In this document: positions 1 to 6,781 of the stretch, piece by piece | Layout of the letters: each line of letters starts with the position of its first letter | How positions within the stretch are numbered: the stretch's first letter is position 1 | DNA from: Streptosporangiaceae bacterium | GTDB lineage: Bacteria; Actinomycetota; Actinomycetes; Streptosporangiales; Streptosporangiaceae | DNA length: 22,637 bases | Reading direction: 5' to 3' | NCBI GenBank assembly: GCA_025934635.1 | Contig: JAICWX010000126.1 | Span: 1 to 22,637 of the forward strand | Translations under genes and position numbers: made by a program | Notes under the pieces: model-generated | Database searches by the model: none | What the model saw: only the letters and a program-made list of their open reading frames with translations | What the model was told of the DNA's origin: nothing

Positions 1-552
1 CTGCTCGAACGCCGCCCAGCTCGACGGCGCCGACGGCGCCCCGGCCGCGTCGAGCACCGCCTTGTTCTCCCACATCAGCTCGTAGTCGGGGCCGGACTCG
101 GGAATCCCGTAGATCTTGTCGCCGAATGTCGCAAGGCCGAAGACGTTCTTGGCGGCGTACTGCGCCTTCCAGGACGGGTCATTGCCGAGCGCCGAGGTCA
201 GGTCGGCGACGTCGCCCGCCTTGACGTACTGCTCGAAGAGCTGGCCGCCGTAGGTGAGGAAGATGGCCGGCGGCTTGTGGCCGGCCATCGCCACCGCGAT
301 CTTCTGCTTGTAGGGCTCGCCGCCGATCCAGTCGATGGTGACGTGCCCGCCACCCGGGTAGGTCTTGTTGAACTTGTTGATGAGGTTCACGACCACCTGC
401 TGCGCGGACGACGGCTGCGTGATCGTCCAGATCGTGATGGCGTCGCCGCCCGATCCCCCCGAGCCGCCACCGCACGCGGCCAGGCTGGTCGCAGCGGCGA
501 GGGCCGCCACGGCACCCGCGAGCATCCGTCTGGAGCTGAATCTTCTGGTCAT
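1..552 (-). CDS. ABC transporter extracellular solute-binding lipoprotein, 3' part outside window
   Basis: The first 184 residues are present and the frame is still open at the window edge, so the gene is partial. The N-terminus has a twin-Arg/positive start, a hydrophobic stretch and a lipobox LAAC with the lipidated Cys at residue 27, followed by a Gly/Ser linker. The mature part begins ITIWTIT and continues with text such as VTIDWIGGEPYKQKI and YGIPESGPDYELMWENK, typical of family-1 (sugar-type) solute-binding proteins that deliver a carbohydrate to a membrane permease. Start ATG at 552 is preceded by AAGGGAAAG. It lies 28 bp downstream of the PhyH-family gene on the same strand, so the two are probably co-transcribed; permease genes would be expected to the left, outside the window. 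The substrate cannot be read from the sequence. Confidence 0.9.
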   Translation of the reverse strand, partial: MTRRFSSRRMLAGAVAALAAATSLAACGGGSGGSGGDAITIWTITQPSSAQQVVVNLINKFNKTYPGGGHVTIDWIGGEPYKQKIAVAMAGHKPPAIFLTYGGQLFEQYVKAGDVADLTSALGNDPSWKAQYAAKNVFGLATFGDKIYGIPESGPDYELMWENKAVLDAAGAPSAPSSWAAFEQ

Positions 553-580
553 GCTCTTTCCCTTGCTTCCAAAATCTGAG

Positions 581-1474
581 TCAGGCGAATTCGCGGCTCA
601 TGGCGCCGTCGATGCACGCGAGCCGGAACAGCTCGCGCACACGCTCCGGCCAGGCGTCGTAGACCTCGCGCTGGAGGGTGACGGCGTTGAACCGGTACCA
701 GGAGCGTCCGTAGGCCAGCGACAGCATCGGCCGGGCCGCGGAGGAGCGGTTCGGGGTTCCGCGGTGCCACATCCGCGGATCACGGAGGAGGAACGAGCCG
801 GCCGGCATCAGGACCAGCTCGGCGGGCTGCCCGGCCGCGAAGTGCTGCACGCCGCTGTCGCGGAAGGCGGAGGCGAGGACCGAGACGGGACGCCCGGTCG
901 TAGTGGTGACGGTCATCGTGCCGTTTCCGGCCCGCAGTTCGTCCCGCGGCTGTTCCAGCAGCGGGAAGTCGCTGAGCAGGTGGGTGCGCGGCCAGACCTC
1001 GGTCGGCCCGTTGTCCTCACGGAAGTCGACCAGCGGGATGTTCAGCTCGTACATGTACGGCGGCACGGTGACCGGGACACCGGGGAAGAGGTCCTTGCCG
1101 TCGCGGTGGACGGGCTGGTACTCCGATCCCGGCATCGGGGTATCGGACGCGAAGTAGCTGCACACCAGATCGGGACCGAGCAGTCGTTCGAACAGGTCGA
1201 TGACCATGGGGTTGCCGATCAGGTCCGGAGCGGCGAAGGTGCCCTCGATCGGGAGCGGCACCCCGCCCTGGCGCTGTTTACCCCGGTTGTCGCCGATCTC
1301 GGCGACGTAGCGCTCGAAGATCTCCATGAACGCGCTGTGCAGTTCCTGCACGCGCGGCGCGTCCAGGACGCTCTCGAAGATGACGTACCCAGTTACCCGC
1401 AGCTCCCGGATCGCGTCCTCGATGTGCTGGTCGCTGAGCTTCCAGGCTGCGATCTCGGCCGGGTCCAACCTCAT
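581..1474 (-). CDS. Phytanoyl-CoA dioxygenase (PhyH) family Fe(II)/2-oxoglutarate oxygenase
   Basis: 297 aa, full length for the family. The iron triad is visible: H123 and D125 in PVHRDGKD and the distal H237 in MWHRGTPN, followed by R243 at the place that holds the 2-oxoglutarate carboxylate. The conserved NGPTEVWPRTH and MPAGSFLLRD stretches are also present. The predicted role is a cytoplasmic 2-oxoglutarate-dependent hydroxylation of a small molecule; PhyH members act on very diverse substrates, so the name does not imply phytanate. Start ATG at 1474 has AGGAGGTG about 8 nt upstream. It is first in a leftward operon with the solute-binding lipoprotein, which suggests it modifies the imported compound or a derivative (inference). 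The region before it carries repeated GTTTC elements and diverges from the ROK gene. Confidence 0.9.
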   Translation of the reverse strand: MRLDPAEIAAWKLSDQHIEDAIRELRVTGYVIFESVLDAPRVQELHSAFMEIFERYVAEIGDNRGKQRQGGVPLPIEGTFAAPDLIGNPMVIDLFERLLGPDLVCSYFASDTPMPGSEYQPVHRDGKDLFPGVPVTVPPYMYELNIPLVDFREDNGPTEVWPRTHLLSDFPLLEQPRDELRAGNGTMTVTTTTGRPVSVLASAFRDSGVQHFAAGQPAELVLMPAGSFLLRDPRMWHRGTPNRSSAARPMLSLAYGRSWYRFNAVTLQREVYDAWPERVRELFRLACIDGAMSREFA

Positions 1475-1549
1475 GCCGCCTGCACCTCCTCGCCCTGGCT
1501 CGCGCCCGGAGGCGCCGAGCCTTCCCGACTGTTCTGCATCATCGCCTCA

Positions 1550-1620
1550 GCCGATAGTTTCGACCACTTGCGTACAGAGTTTCAGCGTGCTAGGAACGAA
1601 AATATTTGTGTTTCGCTAGG
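1550..1620. promoter_or_regulatory. Phased GTTTC elements upstream of the PhyH/solute-binding operon
   Basis: GTTTC occurs at 1557-1561, 1579-1583 and 1610-1614, spaced 22 and 31 bp, close to two and three helical turns. The last one closes an inverted repeat CGAAA (1597-1601), 9 nt, TTTCG (1611-1615). LacI-family operators in actinobacteria often use GAAAC/GTTTC half-sites, and GAAAGTTTC occurs twice in front of the LacI gene further right. The likely role is an operator region for the leftward operon, bound by the LacI or the ROK regulator. Only the repeats are seen; binding is inferred. Confidence 0.4.
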
Positions 1621-1706
1621 ATTACACGACGCTGGAGCAGGGTCAAGACCTGGAAGGTCGCTAGAGAGCCGCGAAATGTAACGAGTTGACCGTCACCATA
1701 ATTCCT

Positions 1707-1714
1707 AAACTTTC
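1707..1714. promoter_or_regulatory. Possible LacI-type half operator before the ROK gene
   Basis: AAACTTTC here is, on the minus strand, GAAAGTTT, matching 8 of the 9 bases of the GAAAGTTTC element found twice before the LacI-family gene. It lies 19 bp before the ROK start and next to TTGACC (1686-1691), a possible -35 box. It is a single short match, so support is weak. Confidence 0.25.
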
Positions 1715-1732
1715 GAAGGGTATCGGCTGGGG

Positions 1733-3079
1733 ATGGATGCGGATGCCTCAAGCGCCGGCGACAGCGGCCCATCGCCGAACCGGACGCCGCCGGCCGCCGC
1801 CGGCGTGCCGGGCGGGATCCCGCGGCGCGCCGACCGCAGCGCCATCCGCCGGAACAACCTGGAAGTCGTCGCCCGGCACCTGGCGATGGCCGGCCGCGCG
1901 TCACGAGCCGACATCGCGACGGCCACCGGCCTGACCAACTCGACGGTGGCCCGCCTGGTGACCGAACTGCAGAACCTCGGACTCGTCCGGGACGTCGGCA
2001 CGGCGCCGGCCCGCGGGGCCGGCCGCCCGGGAGCGTGGGTCGAACTCGACGGCACCGCCCTGCTCGTCGTCGGCTGCGAGGTGAACGTGCACCGCATGGT
2101 GGTGCGGGTCTGCGATCTCGGCGGGCGGCTGCGGGCCCGCATCCTGCGCCACCTCGACGCGTCATCGATGAGCGCGACCGCGGCGACCAGGCGCCTGGGC
2201 CGGCTGTGCCGCCAGGCGATCGAGGAGGCGGTGAGCGCCCCGGCAGGGGACGGACTGGCACCGGGCCCGTCGGTCGTCACCGTCGTCGCGGCCGTCCCGG
2301 GCACGGTGGACGGCCCGACGCAGACCGTCATCACCGCTCCCAACCTGCACTGGGCGAACTTCCCGCTGGCGGCCGCGCTCGGCGACGCCCTGAGCCTGGC
2401 CGGCGTGCCCGTGACGATCGGCAACGATGCGAACTTCGCCGCCCTGGCGGAGTTCTGGTGCGGCCTGCACGCCGGGACCGACGACCTCGTCTACGTCACC
2501 GGTGACGTCGGGATCGGCGGCGGCCTGATCGTCGGCGGCCGGCTGCTGGCGAGCGCGAACGGCCAGGCCGGCGAGGTCGGCCACATGACGCTCGATCCGG
2601 CCGGCCCGGCCTGCGCGTGCGGGCGCCGCGGCTGCTGGGAGAGCTATGTCGGGCTCGCGGTCCTGCGGGACGCGATCGGCCCGCGGGACTCCACGGTCAG
2701 CCCGGCGGCCTTCATCGCCTCCGTCGCGCAGTTGGCCGCCGCGCAGGACCCGGCCGCCCTGGCCGCGCTGTCGTCCGTCGGCACCTGGCTCGGTCTCGGG
2801 CTGTCGAACCTCATCAACCTGCTCGGCACCCGGCGCGTCATCCTGGGCGGCTACTTCGCCGAGCTGTCCGCGTGGATCCTGCCCCCCGCCTACGCGTCGC
2901 TGGCCGAGCACGTGTTCATCAACCAGCCGATTGACAGCCTGGTGGCGACGTCGAGGCTCGGACCGGACGCCGCCGCCACCGGGGCCGCCCTGTACGCCAT
3001 CGACAAGCTGATCTCGAATCCCACCCTGCTGCCGGGACACGCCGGACTGCGGGCCGCGCCAGAATCGTTTGCATGGTGA
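1733..3079 (+). CDS. ROK family transcriptional regulator
   Basis: 448 aa, the usual length of a ROK repressor with an N-terminal winged helix-turn-helix. The HTH spans about residues 57-90 (SRADIATATGLTNSTVARLV). The ROK domain follows, with the sugar-side catalytic Asp in GNDANFAA (D232), the glycine-rich GDVGIGGG loop, and the zinc site H284 plus CACGRRGCWE (C294, C296, C301). The N-terminal phosphate loop reads GCEVNVH instead of DxGGT, so kinase activity is unlikely and it should be a sugar-responsive regulator. ATG 1733 is preceded by a weak GGCTGGGG. It diverges from the PhyH/solute-binding operon and is followed after 18 bp by the SDR gene, probably one transcript. The likely targets are the flanking genes (inference). 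Confidence 0.92.
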   Translation: MDADASSAGDSGPSPNRTPPAAAGVPGGIPRRADRSAIRRNNLEVVARHLAMAGRASRADIATATGLTNSTVARLVTELQNLGLVRDVGTAPARGAGRPGAWVELDGTALLVVGCEVNVHRMVVRVCDLGGRLRARILRHLDASSMSATAATRRLGRLCRQAIEEAVSAPAGDGLAPGPSVVTVVAAVPGTVDGPTQTVITAPNLHWANFPLAAALGDALSLAGVPVTIGNDANFAALAEFWCGLHAGTDDLVYVTGDVGIGGGLIVGGRLLASANGQAGEVGHMTLDPAGPACACGRRGCWESYVGLAVLRDAIGPRDSTVSPAAFIASVAQLAAAQDPAALAALSSVGTWLGLGLSNLINLLGTRRVILGGYFAELSAWILPPAYASLAEHVFINQPIDSLVATSRLGPDAAATGAALYAIDKLISNPTLLPGHAGLRAAPESFAW

Positions 3080-3097
3080 CAGCTGCTGGAGGTACCT

Positions 3098-3868
3098 GTG
3101 CCCGCTGACCCGAGCTCGGCTCGTCCTTCCTTCGACCTGACCGGCAAGGTCGCGATCGTGACCGGCGGGGCGTCCGGGATCGGGTCGGCGATCGCCGAGG
3201 TGTTCGCCGCGAAGGGAGCCGCGGTCGCGATCCTGGACGTGCAGGCGGACAAGGCGGCGGCGAAAGCGGCGGCCCTCGGCCCGGGACACAGCGCCGCCGG
3301 CTGCGATGTCACCGACCCGGAATCGGTCCGGGCGGGCGTCGCCCGGACCGCCGAACGCCATCAGCGGATCGACATCCTGGTCAACAGCGCGGGCATCGTC
3401 CGGCTCGCCCCGGCGGAGGAGCTGTCCGTCGCGGACTGGGACGCCACGATGAGCGTCAACGTGCGCGGGACGTTCCTCATGTGCCAGCAGGCGGGCGCGG
3501 TGATGCTCGCCGCCGGGCGGGGCCGCATCGTCAACCTGGCCTCGCAGGCGGCGACGGTCGCGCTCGACCAGCACGCGGCGTACTGCGCGTCGAAGGCGGC
3601 CGTGCTCGGGCTGACCCGGGTCCTGGCGGCGGAGTGGGCAGGCCGCGGCGTGACGGTGAACGCCATCTCGCCGACGGTGGTGATGACCGAGCTCGGCCGG
3701 CTGGCATGGTCGGGGGCCAAGGCCGAGGCGATGCTCGCCCAGATTCCCGCAGGCCGGTTCGCCGAGCCCGAGGAGATCGCGGCGGTGGCGCTGTTCCTGG
3801 CCTCGGATGACTCGCTGATGATCAACGGAGCCGACATCGTCGTCGATGGCGGTTACACGATCCGGTAG
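3098..3868 (+). CDS. SDR family NAD(P)-dependent oxidoreductase
   Basis: 256 aa classical short-chain dehydrogenase. Visible parts are the cofactor loop TGGASGIG (residues 22-29), an acidic residue after the second strand (D47, favouring NAD over NADP), NSAG (96-99), N121, and the catalytic S149, Y162 and K166 in LASQAA...YCASK. The C-terminus GADIVVDGGYTIR is typical of sugar or polyol dehydrogenases of this class. The GTG start at 3098 has GGAGG at 3088-3092. It sits 18 bp after the ROK gene and 110 bp before the LacI gene, so it probably oxidises a sugar-derived alcohol or acid imported by the neighbouring ABC system (inference from context only). The stop codon overlaps the first GAAAGTTTC element. 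Confidence 0.92.
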   Translation: MPADPSSARPSFDLTGKVAIVTGGASGIGSAIAEVFAAKGAAVAILDVQADKAAAKAAALGPGHSAAGCDVTDPESVRAGVARTAERHQRIDILVNSAGIVRLAPAEELSVADWDATMSVNVRGTFLMCQQAGAVMLAAGRGRIVNLASQAATVALDQHAAYCASKAAVLGLTRVLAAEWAGRGVTVNAISPTVVMTELGRLAWSGAKAEAMLAQIPAGRFAEPEEIAAVALFLASDDSLMINGADIVVDGGYTIR

Positions 3869-3941
3869 AAAGTTTCATACGGGGACGGCACAGCAATGCG
3901 CTGTCTGGCCAAGGGATTCGACTAGGCTGGCGGAAAGTTTC
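3868..3941. promoter_or_regulatory. Two GAAAGTTTC palindromes before the LacI-family gene
   Basis: The odd-length palindrome GAAAGTTTC is found exactly at 3868-3876 and again at 3933-3941, 65 bp apart. The second is 37 bp before the LacI-family start and the first overlaps the SDR stop codon. Small symmetric GAAA/TTTC sites are typical LacI-family operators, and two sites a few helical turns apart fit autoregulation with looping. The assignment is by motif and position; no binding data. Confidence 0.45.
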
Positions 3942-3978
3942 GGCCCGGCGGGCCGACCGGAGGAATGGGTGGACGGCC

Positions 3979-5100
3979 GTGGATCAGGGGCATTCGGCGG
4001 ATGCCAGGACGTCGGCGCGGACCGGCCCGGAGGTTCACGGGACCAGCCCGCGGGTGACGATCGCGTCGATCGCCGCCCAGGCGGGTGTCTCGGTCGCGAC
4101 GGTGAGCAAGGTTCTCAACGGCCGGGACGAGGTGGCGTCGGCCACCCGGGAGCGGGTGCAGCAGCTGCTCGATGACGCCGCCTACCAGCGGCGGGGGCGG
4201 GCGGCGGCGAAGCGGGTCGGCCTGGTCGACGTGGTGATACCGACGCTCGATACGCCGTGGGCCTTCGAGGTGCTGAGGGGGGCGGAAAAGGAGGCCAACC
4301 GGCTCGGCACCAGCTTGATCCTGACCGTGACCCACGACCAGCACGACCAGCCGCGCGAGTGGATCAAGACGCTCGCCGCGCGCCGGACCGACGGGGCGGT
4401 CTTCGTCGTCTCACGCGTGCACCAGCAGGTGGTCAAGCGGCTGCGCACGCTGAGCGTGCCGCTGGTGGTCGTGGACCAGGTCGGCGGGTCGAGCGCGGAG
4501 GCGCCGAGCATCGGCTGCACCAACTGGGCCGGCGGGTTCTCCGCCACCGAGCACCTCATCGACCTGGGGCACCGGCAGATCGCCGTGATCGGCGGCCCGG
4601 CGGAGATGATGTGCAGCCAGGAACGCATCGCCGGGTACGAGGCCGCGATGAGCCGGGCCCAGCTCCCGGTGTCACGGAACATGATCCGGCACGGGGACTT
4701 CTACGTGGGCGGCGGCCGCAAGGCCGCCGCGGCGCTGCTGGGGCTGCGCGAACCGCCGACGGCCATCTTCGCCGGCTCGGATGAGCAGGCCCGGGGGGTC
4801 TACGACGAGGCCCACGCGCGCGGCCTGCGCATCCCGCAGGACCTCAGCGTGGTCGGCTTCGACGACGTCGAGGTGTGCGAGTGGATGTCACCGCGGCTGA
4901 CGACGGTGCGCCAGCCGCTGGACCAGATGGCGGCCCTGGCGATCCGCACCGTGCTGCAGAACCCGCCGTCGGGCGGCGAGGTGCCGACCCGGATCGAGCT
5001 CGCCACGACGCTGGTCGTGCGGGACAGCACCGCGCCAACCGGCGCGGCCGCGACCGCGGTGGCCGCCGGGCCGCTCAGGGGCTCAGCAGGGGACGCATGA
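3979..5100 (+). CDS. LacI family DNA-binding transcriptional regulator
   Basis: 373 aa. The N-terminal LacI helix-turn-helix and hinge helix lie at about residues 26-70 (VTIASIAAQAGVSVATVSKV followed by LNGRDEV), then a periplasmic-binding-like sensor domain with IGCTNWAGGFSATEHLIDLG, AVIGGPA, AIFAGSDEQARGVYDEA and LSVVGFDDVEV, all canonical. It should repress sugar genes until a ligand binds the sensor domain. Start GTG 3979 is about 14 nt from GGAGGA (3959-3964), rather long; an in-frame GTG at 4054 would remove a 25-aa disordered leader and still keep the whole HTH. The C-terminus is Ala-rich and its last 26 bp overlap the convergent NIPSNAP gene. It is preceded by two GAAAGTTTC sites and probably controls itself and the solute-binding operon. 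Confidence 0.92.
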   Translation: MDQGHSADARTSARTGPEVHGTSPRVTIASIAAQAGVSVATVSKVLNGRDEVASATRERVQQLLDDAAYQRRGRAAAKRVGLVDVVIPTLDTPWAFEVLRGAEKEANRLGTSLILTVTHDQHDQPREWIKTLAARRTDGAVFVVSRVHQQVVKRLRTLSVPLVVVDQVGGSSAEAPSIGCTNWAGGFSATEHLIDLGHRQIAVIGGPAEMMCSQERIAGYEAAMSRAQLPVSRNMIRHGDFYVGGGRKAAAALLGLREPPTAIFAGSDEQARGVYDEAHARGLRIPQDLSVVGFDDVEVCEWMSPRLTTVRQPLDQMAALAIRTVLQNPPSGGEVPTRIELATTLVVRDSTAPTGAAATAVAAGPLRGSAGDA

Positions 5101-5383
5101 AGCTCCGCTCGTAGCGCAGGACGCAGCCCGATTCGTCGCGGATGCGGTCGGCGGCGATGAACTCGGGGTCCACGCCGAACAGCTGCCGGTACGACTCGTA
5201 CGCGGCCAGGGACGGGAACGAGAACAGGGCCAGGGCGCGGTCGCTCGCGCCTTCCGCGGGCAGGAAGTAGCCGTGGTGCTGGCCGCCGTGCTTATTCACC
5301 AGGACGATCCAGGCCCGGGCGAACTCCTCGAAGACCGGGATCTGGCGGGAATCGATGGTGTACTCCACCACGCAGGTGATCAT
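5075..5383 (-). CDS. NIPSNAP family protein, single domain
   Basis: 102 aa forming one NIPSNAP domain: VVEYTIDSRQIPVFEEFARA, then GGQHHGYFLPAEG and ALFSFPSLAAYESYRQLFG, a ferredoxin-like dimeric alpha/beta-barrel fold. Bacterial members have no general known reaction; some behave as small-molecule binding or oxygenase-like proteins. Start ATG 5383 has no Shine-Dalgarno sequence but has TAGCCT (minus strand 5395-5390) six nt before it, fitting a leaderless mRNA. It is convergent with, and overlaps, the LacI gene by 26 bp, and divergent from the methyltransferase with only 42 bp between starts. A larger two-domain relative is encoded at 8741-9430. Confidence 0.85.
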   Translation of the reverse strand: MITCVVEYTIDSRQIPVFEEFARAWIVLVNKHGGQHHGYFLPAEGASDRALALFSFPSLAAYESYRQLFGVDPEFIAADRIRDESGCVLRYERSFMRPLLSP

Positions 5384-5389
5384 CGCGTC

Positions 5390-5395
5390 AGGCTA
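5390..5395 (-). promoter_or_regulatory. Leaderless-type -10 box for the small NIPSNAP gene
   Basis: TAGCCT on the minus strand ends 6 nt before ATG 5383 and no ribosome-binding site is present. This is the spacing expected when transcription starts on the A of the start codon. Confidence 0.45.
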
Positions 5396-5425
5396 ACCCG
5401 GGCCGCCGCCGGGCAGGCTACGGTC

Positions 5426-6184
5426 ATGGCGGACTACTACGAGACCTTCGCGGCCGACTACGACTGGCTGTTCGACGACGACACGCTGGCCAACGGAGCC
5501 GCGATCAACCACCCGGCGGCGGCGCGGCTGCTGGAGCGGATCGGCCCCGGCAGCACGGTGCTGGACGCGGCCTGCGGTACCGGTCACAACGCGGCGGCGC
5601 TGGCCCGCCGCGGCTACCGGGTACGGGCCACCGACGGGAGCGACGCGATGGTGGCGATGGCGGCGGCCCGCTTCGGGCGCGAGCACCTGGAGATCCCGCT
5701 GGAGCGCTGCCTGTGGGCGGACCTTCCCGCGGTCGTCGGCGAGCGGTTCGACGTCGTGCTCTGCATCGGGAACTCGCTCGTGCACACCGGCCGCCGCGAC
5801 GCCATGATCGAGGCGCTGACCGGGCTGCGGGAGATGGCCCGCCCCGGCGGGCACGTGGTGGTCGATTCCCGTAACTGGGAGAAAATCCATGCCGAGCGGC
5901 AGATCGTCCGGGTCGCCGACCGGGCGCGGATCCGCGCTGGCCGCCGGTGCGTCAGCTTGTACGCCTGGGAGATACCGGACCGGTTCGGCGCGGAGATCGT
6001 CGCTCATATCGTGTTCCTCTTCGAGGACGGCGACCGGATCGAGCCGCACGAGTACCGGATCGGATTCCGCCCCTTCACGCCCGCCGAGCTGCACGAACGG
6101 CTCGGGGCGGCGGGCCTGCGGGTCGTCGGTACCGACTTCGACGCCGCCCGGGACCAGTACGCCGTGATCGCGACACCAGCCTGA
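5426..6184 (+). CDS. Class I SAM-dependent methyltransferase, glycine N-methyltransferase-like
   Basis: 252 aa. S-adenosylmethionine motif I is VLDAACGTGHNAA (residues 45-57), motif II region RATDGSD, motif IV VVLCIGNSLVH, and the following REMARPGGHVVVDSRNWEKI. The GNS..H and D.RNWEKI text is what glycine and sarcosine N-methyltransferases show (GNSF.H, D.RNY), so a small amine or amino-acid substrate is plausible, but the substrate is not provable from sequence. The start ATG 5426 is chosen because YYETFAADYDWLF is the normal N-terminus of the family; upstream in-frame codons read over the divergent NIPSNAP gene. There is no strong ribosome-binding site. The gene ends 87 bp before the sigma factor, which has its own likely promoter. 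Confidence 0.88.
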   Translation: MADYYETFAADYDWLFDDDTLANGAAINHPAAARLLERIGPGSTVLDAACGTGHNAAALARRGYRVRATDGSDAMVAMAAARFGREHLEIPLERCLWADLPAVVGERFDVVLCIGNSLVHTGRRDAMIEALTGLREMARPGGHVVVDSRNWEKIHAERQIVRVADRARIRAGRRCVSLYAWEIPDRFGAEIVAHIVFLFEDGDRIEPHEYRIGFRPFTPAELHERLGAAGLRVVGTDFDAARDQYAVIATPA

Positions 6185-6218
6185 CCGGCGCCCCACCCGG
6201 GAAAAAGACGTCAGGGGG

Positions 6219-6248
6219 TGCAACAGTCCAGCGGTACGGCGCGTCTTC
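6219..6248 (+). promoter_or_regulatory. Candidate ECF-sigma promoter (autoregulation)
   Basis: TGCAAC at 6219-6224 and CGTC at 6242-6245 are separated by 17 nt, the look of ECF -35 (AAC core) and -10 (CGTC) boxes. A start near 6251-6255 would give a leader of about 20 nt containing the GAGGTGG at 6261-6267. ECF factors commonly drive their own operon. Only motifs are seen; activity is inferred. Confidence 0.5.
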
Positions 6249-6271
6249 AGGGGTGAACCTGAGGTGGTGGC

Positions 6272-6781
6272 ATGCAGCTGGACGATGTGCTGACGGAGCT
6301 GGTCGCCGATTCCGGCGACCGGCTGCTGCGAGTGGCCTACCAGCTGACGCACGACCGGATGGCGGCGCAGGACCTGGTGCAGGACGCGCTGCTGCGCGTC
6401 TACCGGTCGGTGCGCCGTCGCGGCCTGGCCCCGCAGGACTGGTACGCCTACCTGCGCCGGGCGGTGGTCAACGAGTACATCCGCACCCGCCGCCTGCGGA
6501 GCAGCACCGAGATCGTGACCGCCACGCTGCCCGAGCGGCCGGCCGCCGTGAGCCTGGAAGACCGGGCCGCCGACCAGGAGCAGCTGTGGACCGCGCTCGG
6601 CGAGCTGAGCGAGCGGCAGCGCGCGGTCCTGGTGCTGCGCTACTACGAGGGCCTGCCCGACCATGAGATCGCGGGCCTGCTCAGCTGCCGGGAGGCGAGC
6701 GTGCGCAGCCTCGCCCGGCGCGGGCTCACCGCCATGCGGCCGCTGGTCACGGCGGCCAGCACCGAGGGGGGCCGGACGTGA
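6272..6781 (+). CDS. RNA polymerase sigma factor, SigE family (ECF type)
   Basis: 169 aa, the normal size of the actinobacterial SigE-family sigma-70 factors. Region 2 spans about residues 15-75 (LLRVAYQLTHDRMAAQDLVQ, with WYAYLRRAVVNEYIRTRR as the -10 recognition helix end). Region 4 spans about 108-158 (LSERQRAVLVLRYYEGLPDH followed by EIAGLL and a VRSLARRGL recognition helix). It directs RNA polymerase to an alternative promoter set in response to a signal. Start ATG 6272 has GAGGTGG at 6261-6267. Its stop overlaps the GTG start of the membrane protein by 4 bp (GTGA), so the two are translationally coupled and probably act as sigma factor and membrane-bound partner. A likely own promoter lies just upstream. 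Confidence 0.93.
   Translation: MQLDDVLTELVADSGDRLLRVAYQLTHDRMAAQDLVQDALLRVYRSVRRRGLAPQDWYAYLRRAVVNEYIRTRRLRSSTEIVTATLPERPAAVSLEDRAADQEQLWTALGELSERQRAVLVLRYYEGLPDHEIAGLLSCREASVRSLARRGLTAMRPLVTAASTEGGRT

Noticed and set aside
365..1681. 438-codon open frame on the plus strand
   Set aside because: Antisense to the lipoprotein and PhyH genes, both of which have clear motifs.
2162..3574. 470-codon open frame on the minus strand
   Set aside because: Antisense to the ROK and SDR genes, no recognisable domain.
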